From Kosakonia sacchari SP1 (GTDB taxonomy: Bacteria > Pseudomonadota > Gammaproteobacteria > Enterobacterales > Enterobacteriaceae), in the NCBI RefSeq assembly GCF_000300455.3, contig NZ_CP007215.2:2976001-3040000 (forward strand): a stretch of DNA of 64,000 bases, written 5' to 3'. Of the stretch, positions 1 through 9,281 are shown one piece after another. Under the pieces are notes generated by a model. That model searched no databases and was not told the origin of the DNA. It saw only the letters and a list, made by a program, of their open reading frames with translations. A program made the translations under genes and the position numbers. How positions within the stretch are numbered: position 1 is the stretch's first letter; each line of letters begins with the position of its first letter.

Positions 1-543
1 TACAACGCGGCGCTGAGCTATCGCGCAGGCCGTAAGGATCGCGACGTGAACAGCGACTCGCTAAGCGACGGCAGCGACTACCTGCGCGGTATGGGCGATG
101 TCAAAGGCTCGGCTCTCGGTGTGCTTGGCCTGGGGTACGGAGTGACCGACTGGCTTAATTTGCAATTGCAGGCTGAGGTGCCGGTTTCACAGCGAAACAA
201 TGGTGCGGCCCTGCATTTCGGCATTAATAGCCCGCTCTATACCTCATCGAACAACTCCGTGACGCTGGCGCTGACCGGCAGTTGGGGAACTGAAAAGTAT
301 ATGCAGACTTACTACGGGGTCAGTGCCTCCCAGTCAGCCGCATCGGGCTTTACCCGATATGACCCCGGCGCGGGAATTTATGCCTGGTCAACGAATCTTA
401 CCTGGACCCACAAGTTCAACCAGGACTGGAGTGTAGTTGCCGCAGCAGGCGTTACGCAGTTGACGGGGGATGCGCGCAATAGCCCGATTGTGCAACGAAA
501 AACATCGCCCACAGGAAGCTTGCTGGTGACATATCGCTTCTGA
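1..543 (+). CDS. MipA/OmpV family outer membrane protein (3' part)
   Basis: The reading frame is open from base 1, so the gene starts before the window; only about 180 C-terminal residues are seen. The sequence alternates short polar and aromatic strands and ends in VTYRF, with a terminal aromatic residue typical of outer-membrane beta-barrels. The segment LTGDARNSPIVQ followed by the final strand resembles the end of MipA/OmpV (MltA-interacting scaffold) proteins. The barrel would sit in the outer membrane. It is convergent with the following LysR gene. An internal GTG at 46 is not a convincing start because homology continues upstream of it. Confidence 0.75.
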   Translation, partial: YNAALSYRAGRKDRDVNSDSLSDGSDYLRGMGDVKGSALGVLGLGYGVTDWLNLQLQAEVPVSQRNNGAALHFGINSPLYTSSNNSVTLALTGSWGTEKYMQTYYGVSASQSAASGFTRYDPGAGIYAWSTNLTWTHKFNQDWSVVAAAGVTQLTGDARNSPIVQRKTSPTGSLLVTYRF

Positions 544-604
544 TTGTTGTTCGTCGTGTGCTTCCCGCCAGCTTATGGCTGCGCACGGCCAATAAAACCT
601 CTGC

Positions 605-636
605 GTTCCGCCCCGGTTCAGAGAACGGGGCGGAAC
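605..636. terminator. Strong hairpin between convergent genes
   Basis: An 11-bp perfect inverted repeat (GTTCCGCCCCG, 10-nt loop, CGGGGCGGAAC) lies between the stop of the MipA-like gene and the stop of the LysR gene. There is no T-run on either side, so it is only a possible bidirectional terminator or mRNA 3'-end protector. Confidence 0.4.
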
Positions 637-721
637 TCAACACATTGAAAATTCGAAAGCATCAACCCAGGCCAGGATAAAATCTATTCACCGCCGCTGG
701 CGAATCAGCAGAAGAGCAGGC

Positions 722-1591
722 TCACGTTGCGGACGGGGCGGGATCCGCCAGCAAGGCATCGACAATATCCAGCATGACCCGCAGGCGATCCATATGCCGC
801 AGATCATAGTGATATCCCACCCAGATATCTTTGGACGGTGGCGGCTCCGGCATGCGAATGCTCTGCAATCCGGGGATGGCATCGCCAAGCGGCCGTGGCA
901 GCACGGCAATCCCCATTCCCCGCTGGCACATCTGCGCCTGAACGGCCCGGCTGGTGCTGGTGAACACACGCCGCGACTGCGGAAATCTGTCGAGCAGCCA
1001 GGCGACATCAGAAAAGTGGGATTGTGCCGTATTCATAAGAATAAGCCCCACTGCGGCCGGGTCGTGCTCCGCGAGATGCGCGGTTTCCTGCGTTCCATAC
1101 AGCGCGTAGGGCATGCTCATCAGCCGACGCTGAACAATATCTGGTTCGGTAAAGGGAACGATGCGAAATGCTATGTCGGCATCACGGCGCGACAGATTAA
1201 GTAAGCGGTAACTGGCGATAATTTCCGGCACAATCGCTGGATGGCGGCGCGTCAGTTCGACCAGCACAGGGGCCAGAACATAATTAGCAAACCACTCGGC
1301 TGACGATATCCGCAATATCCCTTCAAGACGCTCGTGGTTTCCTGCCAGGCGCCGCTCCATCGCCAGCGCGGAGTTTTCCATCGCTTCTGCCAGCGTCATC
1401 ACCCTGTCGCCGGCATCCGTCAGCACCAGACCATCCCTTGTCCGGCGAAATAGCGCCTGCTGCGCCTCATCCTCAAGCGCCTTTATTCTGCGCCCAACCG
1501 TCGGATGGCTCACGCCAAGGCTGCGGGCCGCCTCGCCAAAAGAGCCCTTACGCATGACAGCAAGAAATATCCGGACGTCGCCCCACTCCAT
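722..1591 (-). CDS. LysR family transcriptional regulator
   Basis: A 289-residue protein from the ATG at 1591 (MEWGDVRIF); the frame extends 10 codons upstream but LysR proteins normally begin here. An N-terminal winged HTH is visible (residues about 1-60: GSFGEAARSLGVSHPTVGRRIKALE), followed by a LysR substrate-binding domain. The GVSHPTVGRRI recognition-helix type is common in LysR proteins that control a divergent oxidoreductase. It is divergent from the SDR gene at 1721, whose expression it probably controls together with its own. The inducer is unknown. Confidence 0.88.
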   Translation of the reverse strand: MEWGDVRIFLAVMRKGSFGEAARSLGVSHPTVGRRIKALEDEAQQALFRRTRDGLVLTDAGDRVMTLAEAMENSALAMERRLAGNHERLEGILRISSAEWFANYVLAPVLVELTRRHPAIVPEIIASYRLLNLSRRDADIAFRIVPFTEPDIVQRRLMSMPYALYGTQETAHLAEHDPAAVGLILMNTAQSHFSDVAWLLDRFPQSRRVFTSTSRAVQAQMCQRGMGIAVLPRPLGDAIPGLQSIRMPEPPPSKDIWVGYHYDLRHMDRLRVMLDIVDALLADPAPSAT

Positions 1592-1605
1592 ACCATTGTC
1601 TCTCC

Positions 1606-1619
1606 GTTCAAAAATGAAC
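1606..1619. promoter_or_regulatory. Candidate LysR operator
   Basis: A perfect dyad GTTCA-AAAA-TGAAC lies just upstream of the LysR start, within the divergent LysR/SDR promoter region. Its place fits an autoregulatory LysR site. A second tight hairpin (ACCGCC-CCA-GGCGGT, 1686-1700) lies 20 nt before the SDR start, in its probable 5' leader. Confidence 0.4.
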
Positions 1620-1720
1620 ATCGAATATACAAAAGTGTCAGTTCCAAAACAATTATGTAGATATCACCATAGCCTCCTCACCCAAACCGCCCCAGGCGGT
1701 GTGATCAGGAAGCTGAAGAT

Positions 1721-2467
1721 ATGCACAAATTAAAAGACAAAGTTGCCATTGTGACCGGTGGCTCCAGCGGTATCGGCGCAGGCATTGCCCGACAACTGGC
1801 GGCTGACGGCGCGAAAGTCATCGTCAATTACGCCTCAGGCAGAAGTGGTGCCGATAAAGTGGTTACCGATATTGAAGCCGCCGGTGGGAAGGCCGTGGCG
1901 GTTGCGGCAGATGTCACCCACCAGCCAGAAGTCGAGGCGCTGGTCAACTCGGCCATTGACACGTTCGGGCGTCTGGACATTGTGGTGAATAACGCCGGGA
2001 TTTATCAGTTCGCCAGTATTGAAGAGAGCACTGAAGCCCTTTATCGCAGGCAGTTCGACATCAATGTTCTGGGCCCGCTGTTGCTGACTGGCGCAGCCGT
2101 GCCACACCTCAGTAAAGGCAGCAGCATCATCAACATCAGTTCGTTCGTCACCCACGTTTTTATTGCCGAAAGCGCCATCTACAGCGGCACCAAAGGCGCG
2201 ATTGACGCCATCACCGGCGTACTCTCACGCGAGCTTGGCCCGCGGGGAATTCGCGTCAATGCGGTCAACCCTGGCCTTATCGAAACGCAAGGTAGCCACA
2301 GTGCGGGCGCGATGAACTCGGACTTTCAGAGATGGAATGAACAGCACACGCCACTCGGTCGCATCGGTCAGGTGCAGGATGTTGCTCCGATCGTCTCATT
2401 TCTCGCCTCAGACGACGCGGGATGGATAACCGGTGAGGTAATTCTGGCCTCTGGCGGCATGCGCTGA
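1721..2467 (+). CDS. SDR family NAD(P)-dependent oxidoreductase
   Basis: A classical short-chain dehydrogenase of 248 residues. The cofactor motif TGGSSGIG is at residues 12-19, NNAG at about 90-93, the catalytic Ser at about 140 and YSGTK (Tyr154, Lys158) in the usual place. The C-terminal segment VNPGLIETQG and the final GG near the end (LASGG) match the 3-oxoacyl-reductase-like subgroup. The substrate cannot be read from the sequence. It is divergent from the LysR gene and followed at 130 bp by an MFS exporter, so the three probably form one inducible unit. Confidence 0.9.
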   Translation: MHKLKDKVAIVTGGSSGIGAGIARQLAADGAKVIVNYASGRSGADKVVTDIEAAGGKAVAVAADVTHQPEVEALVNSAIDTFGRLDIVVNNAGIYQFASIEESTEALYRRQFDINVLGPLLLTGAAVPHLSKGSSIINISSFVTHVFIAESAIYSGTKGAIDAITGVLSRELGPRGIRVNAVNPGLIETQGSHSAGAMNSDFQRWNEQHTPLGRIGQVQDVAPIVSFLASDDAGWITGEVILASGGMR

Positions 2468-2599
2468 TTTTCCCCACTTGCAGGGTCGCATCGGGGCGAA
2501 ACGCCCCGAACCAGCATGCCCAAACAGATTAACCGCACAATTTTTGCCATAACAAAACGTCTCTTACCGGGGACGGAACCGCTACCGATGGAGTGTTCT

Positions 2600-4057
2600 A
2601 TGCCGGCACATAGCCTCACGCAAGCCGAGCCGCGTCGCTGGGCGATGTTTGTCATTTTACTGGTCGGCGCATTCTTGCCGCCGCTCGATTTTTTTATCGT
2701 CAATGTTGCGCTACCTGCTATTCAGAGCGATCTGGGTGCCTCTTTTTCCGCTGAACAGCTGGTCATTTCATCCTACGCGGGCGTGTATGCGGTAACACTT
2801 ATTACCGGCGGTCGACTGGGCGATATTTATGGTCGCGGGAAGATGTTTTTTCTTGGGCTTCTCGGTTTTGCGACTGCATCGCTGTTGTGCGGTGTAGCCT
2901 GGTCCCCGTGGGTACTGATTACCGGGCGCATGTTACAAGGTGCCACAGCCGCCATTATGGCGCCCCAGGCGCTGGCATCCGTACAGGCCATTTTTCCGGA
3001 AGCGGAGAAGCCGTTAGCGCTGGGCATATATGGCGCCGTGTTTGGCCTCGCCTCCGTTATTGGCCAGGTGTTGGGCGGCATCCTGATTTCAGCGGATCTG
3101 TTTGGGCTGGGATGGCGGGCTATTTTTCTCGTTAACCTGCCGGTGGCGCTACTGGTCATTCTCTTTGGACTGCCGTTGCTGAAAGAGACGCGGGCACAAT
3201 CTGCGCAGCGGCTGGACCCCATTGGCATGCTGCTGGCAACCGTCACACTCAGTACGCTGATTGTGCCGTTGATTGAAGGCCATGAGGCGGGATGGCCGTG
3301 GTGGACGTGGCTGTTATTGCTTGCTTTCCCGTTGCTAAGCGCGTTGTTATGGCGTTATGAACGTCGCCTTGGTCAGACTGGCGGTTCGCCGTTACTTAAT
3401 CCTGCCGTGTTACGCGCGCCAGGGCTGGGCCAGGGATTGACGATCGTGTTGTTGTTTTATTCCATCGCGGCCTTCTTTCTTTTGTTTTCTGTCTACCTAC
3501 AGGGCGCGTTGCAGGTAAACGCCCTGAGCGCAGGCCTGCTTTTTCTGCCGTTTGGCGTTGGCTTTCTGATTGGGCCGCTGCTGACGCCTTACTTGCGGCG
3601 GTTTGTCGGAAATTATCTGAGCGCCATCGGGATGGGATGCGAAACGGCGGGGTTAGCAGGTCTGGCATGGTTAGTTGCCCATACGCTGACGGGCAATGCG
3701 CCTGCCATGTTGCCGCTCACCGTACTGCTGTTTGTGACCGGTCTTGGCCAGGGGCTGGCGATGCCAACACTGGTGCGGATGGTAACCGGCCGCGTTGCGC
3801 CAGAGTTTTCAGGCATGATTGCCGGCGTCACCAGTTCGGCATTACAAATCAGCACGGCGCTGAGCGTCGCTGTCATCGGCGGCATTTTTTACAGGATGTT
3901 GGGTAACGGTAAAAGCAGTGCGAATATCACGCATGCCTTTATCGTCGCGCTGCTGGCGATGGCGGTATGTCTCGCCACGGGCGCTGGATTAAGTATCCGG
4001 CTTATCCGGCGCTCCAGCGGTCTGTCTTCAGCACCGGCTAGCCTTTCACTTAAGTAA
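2600..4057 (+). CDS. MFS transporter, DHA2 (14-TM) drug exporter type
   Basis: The frame opens at 2516, but the ATG at 2600 is preceded by GGAG at a 6-nt spacing and gives MPAHSLTQ, so I start there (485 residues). About 14 hydrophobic segments are present. GGRLGDIYGRGKMF is the loop 2-3 signature of the major facilitator superfamily, and VNVALPAIQSDLGAS in TM1-2 is typical of DHA2 (EmrB/QacA) proton-drug antiporters. It lies in the inner membrane and exports small hydrophobic compounds. It follows the SDR gene and may be co-transcribed with it; a terminator follows at 4255. Confidence 0.85.
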   Translation: MPAHSLTQAEPRRWAMFVILLVGAFLPPLDFFIVNVALPAIQSDLGASFSAEQLVISSYAGVYAVTLITGGRLGDIYGRGKMFFLGLLGFATASLLCGVAWSPWVLITGRMLQGATAAIMAPQALASVQAIFPEAEKPLALGIYGAVFGLASVIGQVLGGILISADLFGLGWRAIFLVNLPVALLVILFGLPLLKETRAQSAQRLDPIGMLLATVTLSTLIVPLIEGHEAGWPWWTWLLLLAFPLLSALLWRYERRLGQTGGSPLLNPAVLRAPGLGQGLTIVLLFYSIAAFFLLFSVYLQGALQVNALSAGLLFLPFGVGFLIGPLLTPYLRRFVGNYLSAIGMGCETAGLAGLAWLVAHTLTGNAPAMLPLTVLLFVTGLGQGLAMPTLVRMVTGRVAPEFSGMIAGVTSSALQISTALSVAVIGGIFYRMLGNGKSSANITHAFIVALLAMAVCLATGAGLSIRLIRRSSGLSSAPASLSLK

Positions 4058-4254
4058 CGTAATCAACGTTAATCAGCTGAACGAATGACCACCGAATTCG
4101 CCCAGTCAATTGAGCGTCCGTTTTTTCACATCCACGCTTGTTACGCGCCGCGCGGCCTGTTTTCCAGTATCAAAAGGTAAATTGTCGCGGCCTTGCAAAA
4201 CATTCTCGCCGCAGCGAAGAGATGGAAATCGGGAGTCATCACGATTTGCGAATA

Positions 4255-4287
4255 CGCAGAGGGGAATATCCCCTCTGCGACTTTTTT
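4255..4287 (+). terminator. Rho-independent terminator after the MFS gene
   Basis: An 11-bp perfect stem (CGCAGAGGGGA, loop ATA, TCCCCTCTGCG) is followed within 3 nt by a run of six T on the plus strand. It ends the plus-strand transcript before the convergent SDR gene. Confidence 0.85.
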
Positions 4288-4313
4288 ACGGCTCCCGTTC
4301 TCGTTCGGCGCAA

Positions 4314-5084
4314 TTAGTAAGAGAAGGGTGAGCGATGCTGCGCCTCTTTCAGCATCATTTGGGCATCTTCACCTGCGGCGGTGTAGAACGGAGCATTGGT
4401 ATCCTGAGCAACCGCGAGAATGGCATTCGCAACATCATCCGCATGCGTCACGGGTGAGTTGCTATCACCCACACTCTGGATAAACTCCTGCACCATTTGC
4501 CCATAAGCGGGATCGTCGATGCCTGCAAAATACTCGCGCGCATTCTCGCCGAACTTCGTTTCCGGGGAGCGCCCCGGTAACACCACGTGAACACGAATAC
4601 CAAAAGGCCTGGCTTCAATGGCGAGCGACTCGCTCCATGCATTCAGCGCCGCTTTACTGGCGCGATAAAGGCCAATCAGCGGCATCGCCCGGGTCGTCAC
4701 GGATGAAGAGACGTTAATGATTACCCCTGATTTCTTCTCTCTCATTAGCGGCAGAAACGCCTGAGTTAATGACAACGTTCCCAGCACATTGGTGTTCATT
4801 AACTGCTGCGCGGTGGCAAGCGGCGTAAGCTCGACCGGTACAGGTGCGCCAAAACCCGCATTATTCACCAGCACATCAATCGCGCCCGCCGCTTGCACTA
4901 CATGGTTAATACTCTGCACCGAAGTGATATCGAGCGGCAGGATCGTCAGTTTGTCGCTTGCGGGCAAACAGGTCGGGTCAGGCGTTCTCATGGTGGCAAT
5001 CACTTCCCAACCCTGCTGTAAAAAAAGTTTTGCGGCGGCAAGGCCAAAACCTGAAGAGCAACCGGTAATCAGTACAGTAGACAT
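4314..5084 (-). CDS. SDR family oxidoreductase
   Basis: The frame is open to 5216, but the ATG at 5084 has an AGAGGA ribosome site and gives the correct Rossmann start MSTVLITGCSSGFG, so I place the start there (256 residues). GCSSGFG binds the cofactor, NNAGFG follows the fourth strand, and YRASK is the catalytic Tyr/Lys pair. The GFG pattern resembles retinol/steroid-dehydrogenase-like SDRs that act on long or cyclic carbonyls; the substrate is unknown. It is divergent from the AraC-type regulator at 5179, its likely controller. Confidence 0.88.
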   Translation of the reverse strand: MSTVLITGCSSGFGLAAAKLFLQQGWEVIATMRTPDPTCLPASDKLTILPLDITSVQSINHVVQAAGAIDVLVNNAGFGAPVPVELTPLATAQQLMNTNVLGTLSLTQAFLPLMREKKSGVIINVSSSVTTRAMPLIGLYRASKAALNAWSESLAIEARPFGIRVHVVLPGRSPETKFGENAREYFAGIDDPAYGQMVQEFIQSVGDSNSPVTHADDVANAILAVAQDTNAPFYTAAGEDAQMMLKEAQHRSPFSY

Positions 5085-5178
5085 ATGTGATCCTCTTTGA
5101 TGGCAAGAGCAGCGATCATAGCGGCCACCAGCAGGACAATATATAATCAAACGTCGCGTAAACTTTAGAGAGAGTCCA

Positions 5179-6120
5179 ATGTCAGATCCATTGACCGATA
5201 TTGTTGCCCTGCTCAACCCCAGGCCATCGCATTCAAAACTCGTTGAAGGGCGCGGGCAGTGGCGTATTGTTCGGGAATCTGGCGGAGAGGCCTTTTACTG
5301 CGCCGTGCTGGAAGGCGAATGCCTGATCACTGTTAACGGCAAAGGTCCAACGTTGCTGGTTGCCGGTGATTTTATTCTGATACCCGCAGCGTACGATTTC
5401 GAGAACACCAACGCGGGTGGAGCTGGCTCAACTGACATCACAACGCCTACGATTATCAGCGAAGGGCATGTGCGGATTGGCGCAACAAACGGGCCAGCCG
5501 ATCTGATCATGTCTGTCGGCCACTGTGAATTCGATACGCCGGATAAGCAACTCATCGTCTCTTTGCTGCCAAATGAGATCCTGATTAAAGGGCAACGGCG
5601 TTTCGCCACCTTGCTTGAACTTCTGCTGGATGAAAGCCGGGCCAGGCGACCAGGGCGCGACGAGGTATTAATGCGGCTTTTACAGCTGCTGCTGGTCGAG
5701 TCGTTACGCAGTAATGATGATCTGCCGAAAACAGCTGGCATCCTGAAAGGGCTGCAACATGAAAAGATCGCCGTCGCGCTGCATCTGATCCATGAAAAAC
5801 CGGGTGTTGAGTGGCAAATCGCCCAGCTTGCCCGCCACGCCGCCATGTCCCGCTCGGCTTTTTTTGCCGCTTTCAGTGAGACAGTCGGAATGCCGCCGGG
5901 GCAATATCTTCTCTTCTGGCGCATGTCGTTAGCGAAAAAAGCGCTGGTCAGCAGCAAAGAGAAAATCGAACAAATTGCCTTTCACGTCGGCTATCAGTCA
6001 GCGAGTGCCTTTAACGTGGCATTCACTCACTATGTGGGCGTTCCACCAGGCGTTTTCAGACGCCAGAAGATCCCGCAAATACCTTCCCCGGCGTTAAGCA
6101 AGGAGCAGGCTTTTCCTTAA
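5179..6120 (+). CDS. AraC family transcriptional regulator with cupin N-domain
   Basis: 313 residues. The N-terminal half is a cupin-like sensor domain (LVEGRGQWRIVRESGG, GDFILIPAAYDFEN) of the AraC type associated with SDR genes. The C-terminal 100 residues hold the two helix-turn-helix motifs (IAQLARHAAMSRSAFFAAFS and IEQIAFHVGYQSASAFNVAF). It probably senses a small molecule and activates the divergent SDR gene; only 94 nt separate the two starts. A good Shine-Dalgarno (AGAGAG) precedes the ATG. Confidence 0.88.
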   Translation: MSDPLTDIVALLNPRPSHSKLVEGRGQWRIVRESGGEAFYCAVLEGECLITVNGKGPTLLVAGDFILIPAAYDFENTNAGGAGSTDITTPTIISEGHVRIGATNGPADLIMSVGHCEFDTPDKQLIVSLLPNEILIKGQRRFATLLELLLDESRARRPGRDEVLMRLLQLLLVESLRSNDDLPKTAGILKGLQHEKIAVALHLIHEKPGVEWQIAQLARHAAMSRSAFFAAFSETVGMPPGQYLLFWRMSLAKKALVSSKEKIEQIAFHVGYQSASAFNVAFTHYVGVPPGVFRRQKIPQIPSPALSKEQAFP

Positions 6121-6148
6121 GCCCACGCCCGCGTGCCAGAAGGGCATG

Positions 6149-7015
6149 TTATTGCGCGGCAAGTGCCGTCACGACGTCGCGGTAGGTATGCAACGGGCGG
6201 CCAAGAAGTGTGACCAGACGCTCTCTGTCGCCATCCTGCGGGAGCATGCCGTGGCTGACGTAGCGCTCAGCCATCAGACGCATTTCGTAGGCCATCCATT
6301 TCGGCATAAATTCCGCCATGCTTGCTTCAAATGCCCCCGGATTATCTCCGCCGTAGATAATCTCGCGGCCCAGCACCTCGCTCCATACGGCGGCGGCGCT
6401 CTCGCCGGTCAGCGTATCGGGGCCAACGAGATTAATCGTCTCGACAGGCAATTTTCCGCTCGCTTGATCGCGTCGTATCAATTCAATGGCCGCGACCTCG
6501 GCGATATCGCGTGTGTCTACCATCGCCAGGCCAATCCCGCCGATCGGCATCGGATAAACACCGTGATTCATGACCACATCCTTAATCATGACCTCATTGT
6601 CGATAAAGTAGGTTGGTCGCAGGATCGTGGCGCTAAAATCCATCTCTTTAAGCATGCGCTCGGCGCCATATTTCACGGCGAAGTGCGGCACATTGACGGC
6701 AACATCGGCGCCAAAGACAGAGAGATAAACCACGCGCTGAATGCCGCACTCGCGGGCAATGTTGAGGGTAATCATCGTCTGGGTATATTCGTCGCTCGTG
6801 ACCGCATTAAGTAAAAACAGCGTTTTGATACCGCTGAAGGCGGCGCGTAAGGCGTCGATATCCAGCAAATCGCCTTTCACAACGTCTACATTTGCGGCAA
6901 AGCCGGCCTTTGCGGGGTCACGGGTTAGCACGCGGAAATCGGCGCCGCGGCGAAGAAGTTGGTTAACAACATTGCGGCCGACGCGGCCGGTGGCTCCGGT
7001 GATCAGGATGGTCAT
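6149..7015 (-). CDS. NmrA-like NAD(P)-binding oxidoreductase
   Basis: The ATG at 7015 has GGAG at an 8-nt spacing and begins the Rossmann fold directly (MTILITGATGRVG); the frame open to 7051 is not used. 288 residues. GATGRVGRNVV is the atypical-SDR dinucleotide site and the absence of a YxxxK centre, with the overall pattern LRPTYFIDN, places it in the NmrA/QOR2-type family (azoreductase or quinone reductase-like, or a redox sensor). It is divergent from the LysR gene at 7124 and convergent with the AraC gene, 28 bp away. Confidence 0.85.
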   Translation of the reverse strand: MTILITGATGRVGRNVVNQLLRRGADFRVLTRDPAKAGFAANVDVVKGDLLDIDALRAAFSGIKTLFLLNAVTSDEYTQTMITLNIARECGIQRVVYLSVFGADVAVNVPHFAVKYGAERMLKEMDFSATILRPTYFIDNEVMIKDVVMNHGVYPMPIGGIGLAMVDTRDIAEVAAIELIRRDQASGKLPVETINLVGPDTLTGESAAAVWSEVLGREIIYGGDNPGAFEASMAEFMPKWMAYEMRLMAERYVSHGMLPQDGDRERLVTLLGRPLHTYRDVVTALAAQ

Positions 7016-7030
7016 GGTATTTACTCCGTG

Positions 7031-7055
7031 GTGTTTGGTTGGTGTGAACAAACAC
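7031..7055. promoter_or_regulatory. Candidate LysR operator
   Basis: A perfect 7-bp inverted repeat with an 11-nt spacer (GTGTTTG ... CAAACAC) lies between the divergent NmrA-like and LysR genes, immediately upstream of the NmrA-like ribosome site. The dyad size and position fit a LysR recognition site. Confidence 0.55.
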
Positions 7056-7123
7056 TATCGCGATCCATTTTCGCTTTGAAGATGCTATTTTTTAGATGGT
7101 TCGTTCCATAAATGAGACACTCC

Positions 7124-7999
7124 ATGGATATTAATGCCCTCAAAGATTTCCACCTCATCGCGGCTTCGGGCGGGATCGGCGCGGCCAGTCGCGCCAGCGG
7201 AAAACCCAAAGCAACCCTTTCACGCAGGCTGACGGATCTTGAAGAGGCACTCGGTGTGCGTCTTATTGAGCGCGGCGGGCAGAGATTGCACATCACTGAG
7301 GCCGGTGAACGGCTTTTGTCACGCACCGTTGGCGCAATACGTGATATTGATGAAGCGGTCAAATCCACGCGGGAAGCGTCGGAAAATCCCTCCGGATGGC
7401 TGCGTATTGCGGCCCCGCTGCTCTTTTCGCAACTGGCTCTTGGGCAGCTTTTGGCTGAATTTCGCCGTCACTATCCGCGCATTTATGTGGAAGTAATTGC
7501 TGAAAACCGGATGAGTGACCTGGTGGATGAGCATTTTGATGTCGCGATCCGTATTAATCCGCACAAAAACAGCGCGCTGGTTGGCAGGCAGTTTGCCAGA
7601 GACAAACAGGTGCTGGTGGCGGTTCCCACGCTTGAGATGCCGCCAGGCGATGCACAAAACGCGCCTGAGATCCCGGCGCTCGTGATGTCAACTTATTCTG
7701 ACGGCGAGCTCTGGACCGTTCAGGGCGGGCAGCGTCGTTTCGCGCCGCAACCGGTGATGCGCCTCTCTTCTCTTCTGACCGTGCGGGATGCCACCCTGGC
7801 GGGTGCCGGCGCGGCGATGCTTCCGCAATCTATTGTCAGCCAACAGCTGGAAAAAGGTGAGCTGGTGTGCTGGGGAGAAGCCGATACATTGACTGAACTC
7901 TGGGTGCTACACACATCCCGTCGCCTTCAGAGCCCCAAAGTTAAGGCTTTCGTGGCGTTCATCTGCGAGCAATATCCCTCCGGCTGGTTCGCTGTCTGA
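7124..7999 (+). CDS. LysR family transcriptional regulator
   Basis: About 291 residues from the ATG at 7124 (MDINALKDFHLIAASGG); another in-frame ATG at 7112 cannot be excluded since neither has a strong ribosome site. The N-terminal HTH (GIGAASRASGKPKATLSRRLTDLEEALG) and the substrate-binding domain with VAIRINPHKNSALVGRQ are typical of the CrgA/YafC-like LysR subfamily that pairs with quinone or SDR reductases. It is divergent from the NmrA-like gene and likely controls it. Confidence 0.87.
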   Translation: MDINALKDFHLIAASGGIGAASRASGKPKATLSRRLTDLEEALGVRLIERGGQRLHITEAGERLLSRTVGAIRDIDEAVKSTREASENPSGWLRIAAPLLFSQLALGQLLAEFRRHYPRIYVEVIAENRMSDLVDEHFDVAIRINPHKNSALVGRQFARDKQVLVAVPTLEMPPGDAQNAPEIPALVMSTYSDGELWTVQGGQRRFAPQPVMRLSSLLTVRDATLAGAGAAMLPQSIVSQQLEKGELVCWGEADTLTELWVLHTSRRLQSPKVKAFVAFICEQYPSGWFAV

Positions 8000-8181
8000 A
8001 CCGGTCGACACGGGTATTAACCGGAGATAAGTGACTGTTAAGAAAAACATTTATCACAGCGCAGTGATGACATTATTCTTGATTGCCCAACCACGAGCGA
8101 ATTCTCACGCTGTACTGCGCTGGTGGTCTGGAAGAGCGTGTTATTCTGCGTAGAAAACCACCAACACGATGCGAGGTTCCT

Positions 8182-8634
8182 TTGCCCTTAAATCTCACTA
8201 TCCGCCCTGCTCTTGCTGATGAGGCGCCAATGCTGGCTGAACTCCGCGTTGAGGCTATGCGCCCGAGTCTTGAGGCGATCAACAGATTCGATCCCATCAG
8301 AGCACGCGAACGCTTCCTTTCGACATTTACGGATAAAGAGACGTTCATCCTCTGCTCCCAGGATGAGATCGTGGGGTTTTACGTGCTGCGGGATTTCCCG
8401 ACGTACCTCTATCTGGATCACTTCTATATCAACAATAAATTTCAGGGTAAGGGCGTGGGGAAAGAGATTGTAAAACGCATACAGCAAAAAGCCAGGCTCC
8501 TTGGGAAAGCTATCCGACTCATCGCGTTGAAAGCGAGCCCGGCGAATGATTTCTACCGCGCTTTAGGGTTCATTTTTGAGCGAGCTGAAGGCGTTGATAA
8601 CCACTATATGTGGGCAGGTGTTGACGCTGAGTGA
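8182..8634 (+). CDS. GNAT family N-acetyltransferase
   Basis: The frame opens with a TTG at 8083, but a second TTG at 8182 is preceded by GAGG at a 5-nt spacing and falls exactly where GNAT homology begins (PLNLTIRPALADEAPMLAEL), so this unusual start is preferred (150 residues). The acetyl-CoA loop is FQGKGVGKEIVKRI (Q/RxxGxG/A). The tail KASPANDFYRALGF is the usual strand 6/helix 4 segment. Substrate unknown. It stands alone, convergent with the next gene. Confidence 0.8.
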   Translation: MPLNLTIRPALADEAPMLAELRVEAMRPSLEAINRFDPIRARERFLSTFTDKETFILCSQDEIVGFYVLRDFPTYLYLDHFYINNKFQGKGVGKEIVKRIQQKARLLGKAIRLIALKASPANDFYRALGFIFERAEGVDNHYMWAGVDAE

Positions 8635-8680
8635 TGCACTCCTTTTCAGTGAGCTGAGGCAAGGTCGCTGAAGTAAAACA

Positions 8681-8704
8681 GTACCGCTGGCAGCAGAGCG
8701 GTAC
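8681..8704. terminator. Hairpin between convergent genes
   Basis: An 8-bp perfect inverted repeat (GTACCGCT, 8-nt loop, AGCGGTAC) lies between the GNAT and DHFR-like stop codons. No T-run follows, so its terminator role is only likely from its place. Confidence 0.35.
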
Positions 8705-8744
8705 GATAGCTTTAGCGGAGGTTGCCGCTACGTTTATATGCGGT

Positions 8745-9281
8745 TTATGACGTCAGCCGATAGTGCGACTGCACCAGACCCGAAGGGAAGCTGCGGCTTG
8801 ATAACAGAGTCAAATCTCTATCCCCGATCAGGGCTCCGAACAACGGTTTTCCCGAACCGAGCAGGACAGGAACGGTAGTGATCACGATATCGGCGACCAG
8901 ACCTTCGCGCAGGAACGACTGTATTACCTGCCCGCCATCAATATAGACGCGATGCGCGTTTTGCACCGCCAGGTCAGCCAGCACCTCCCGTGGCGTGCGG
9001 CATGAGAACTGCACTTTGCCCTTCAGCTTCTCGGGCACGGGAGTATCGCTTAGCTGTCGGGAGAGCACCAACACGGGTCGGTCATAAGGCCATTCGTCAA
9101 AGGTCAGCACCTTCTCATAGCTGCCTCGACCCATCACGATCCAATCTTTGTCCGCGATGAATGCTGCATAACCATGATCTTCTGTCGGATCATCGCGCTG
9201 CAACAGCCACTCAATATCGCCATCCTCTCGGGCGATAAAACCATCAAGACTAACCGCGATAAAAACATGTGTGGTGACCAT
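8745..9281 (-). CDS. Dihydrofolate reductase-like (RibD C-terminal domain) protein
   Basis: 178 residues from the ATG at 9281, which has GGAG at 6 nt; the open frame up to 9467 lacks homology and is not used. The N-terminal strand HVFIAVSLDGFIA, the segment DWIVMGRGSYE and VYIDGGQVIQSFLREGLVADIVIT are characteristic of the RibD_C/DHFR-like family (YyaP type). It should bind NADPH and reduce a small, unidentified substrate in the cytoplasm. There is no riboflavin or folate gene nearby to give context. Confidence 0.85.
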   Translation of the reverse strand: MVTTHVFIAVSLDGFIAREDGDIEWLLQRDDPTEDHGYAAFIADKDWIVMGRGSYEKVLTFDEWPYDRPVLVLSRQLSDTPVPEKLKGKVQFSCRTPREVLADLAVQNAHRVYIDGGQVIQSFLREGLVADIVITTVPVLLGSGKPLFGALIGDRDLTLLSSRSFPSGLVQSHYRLTS

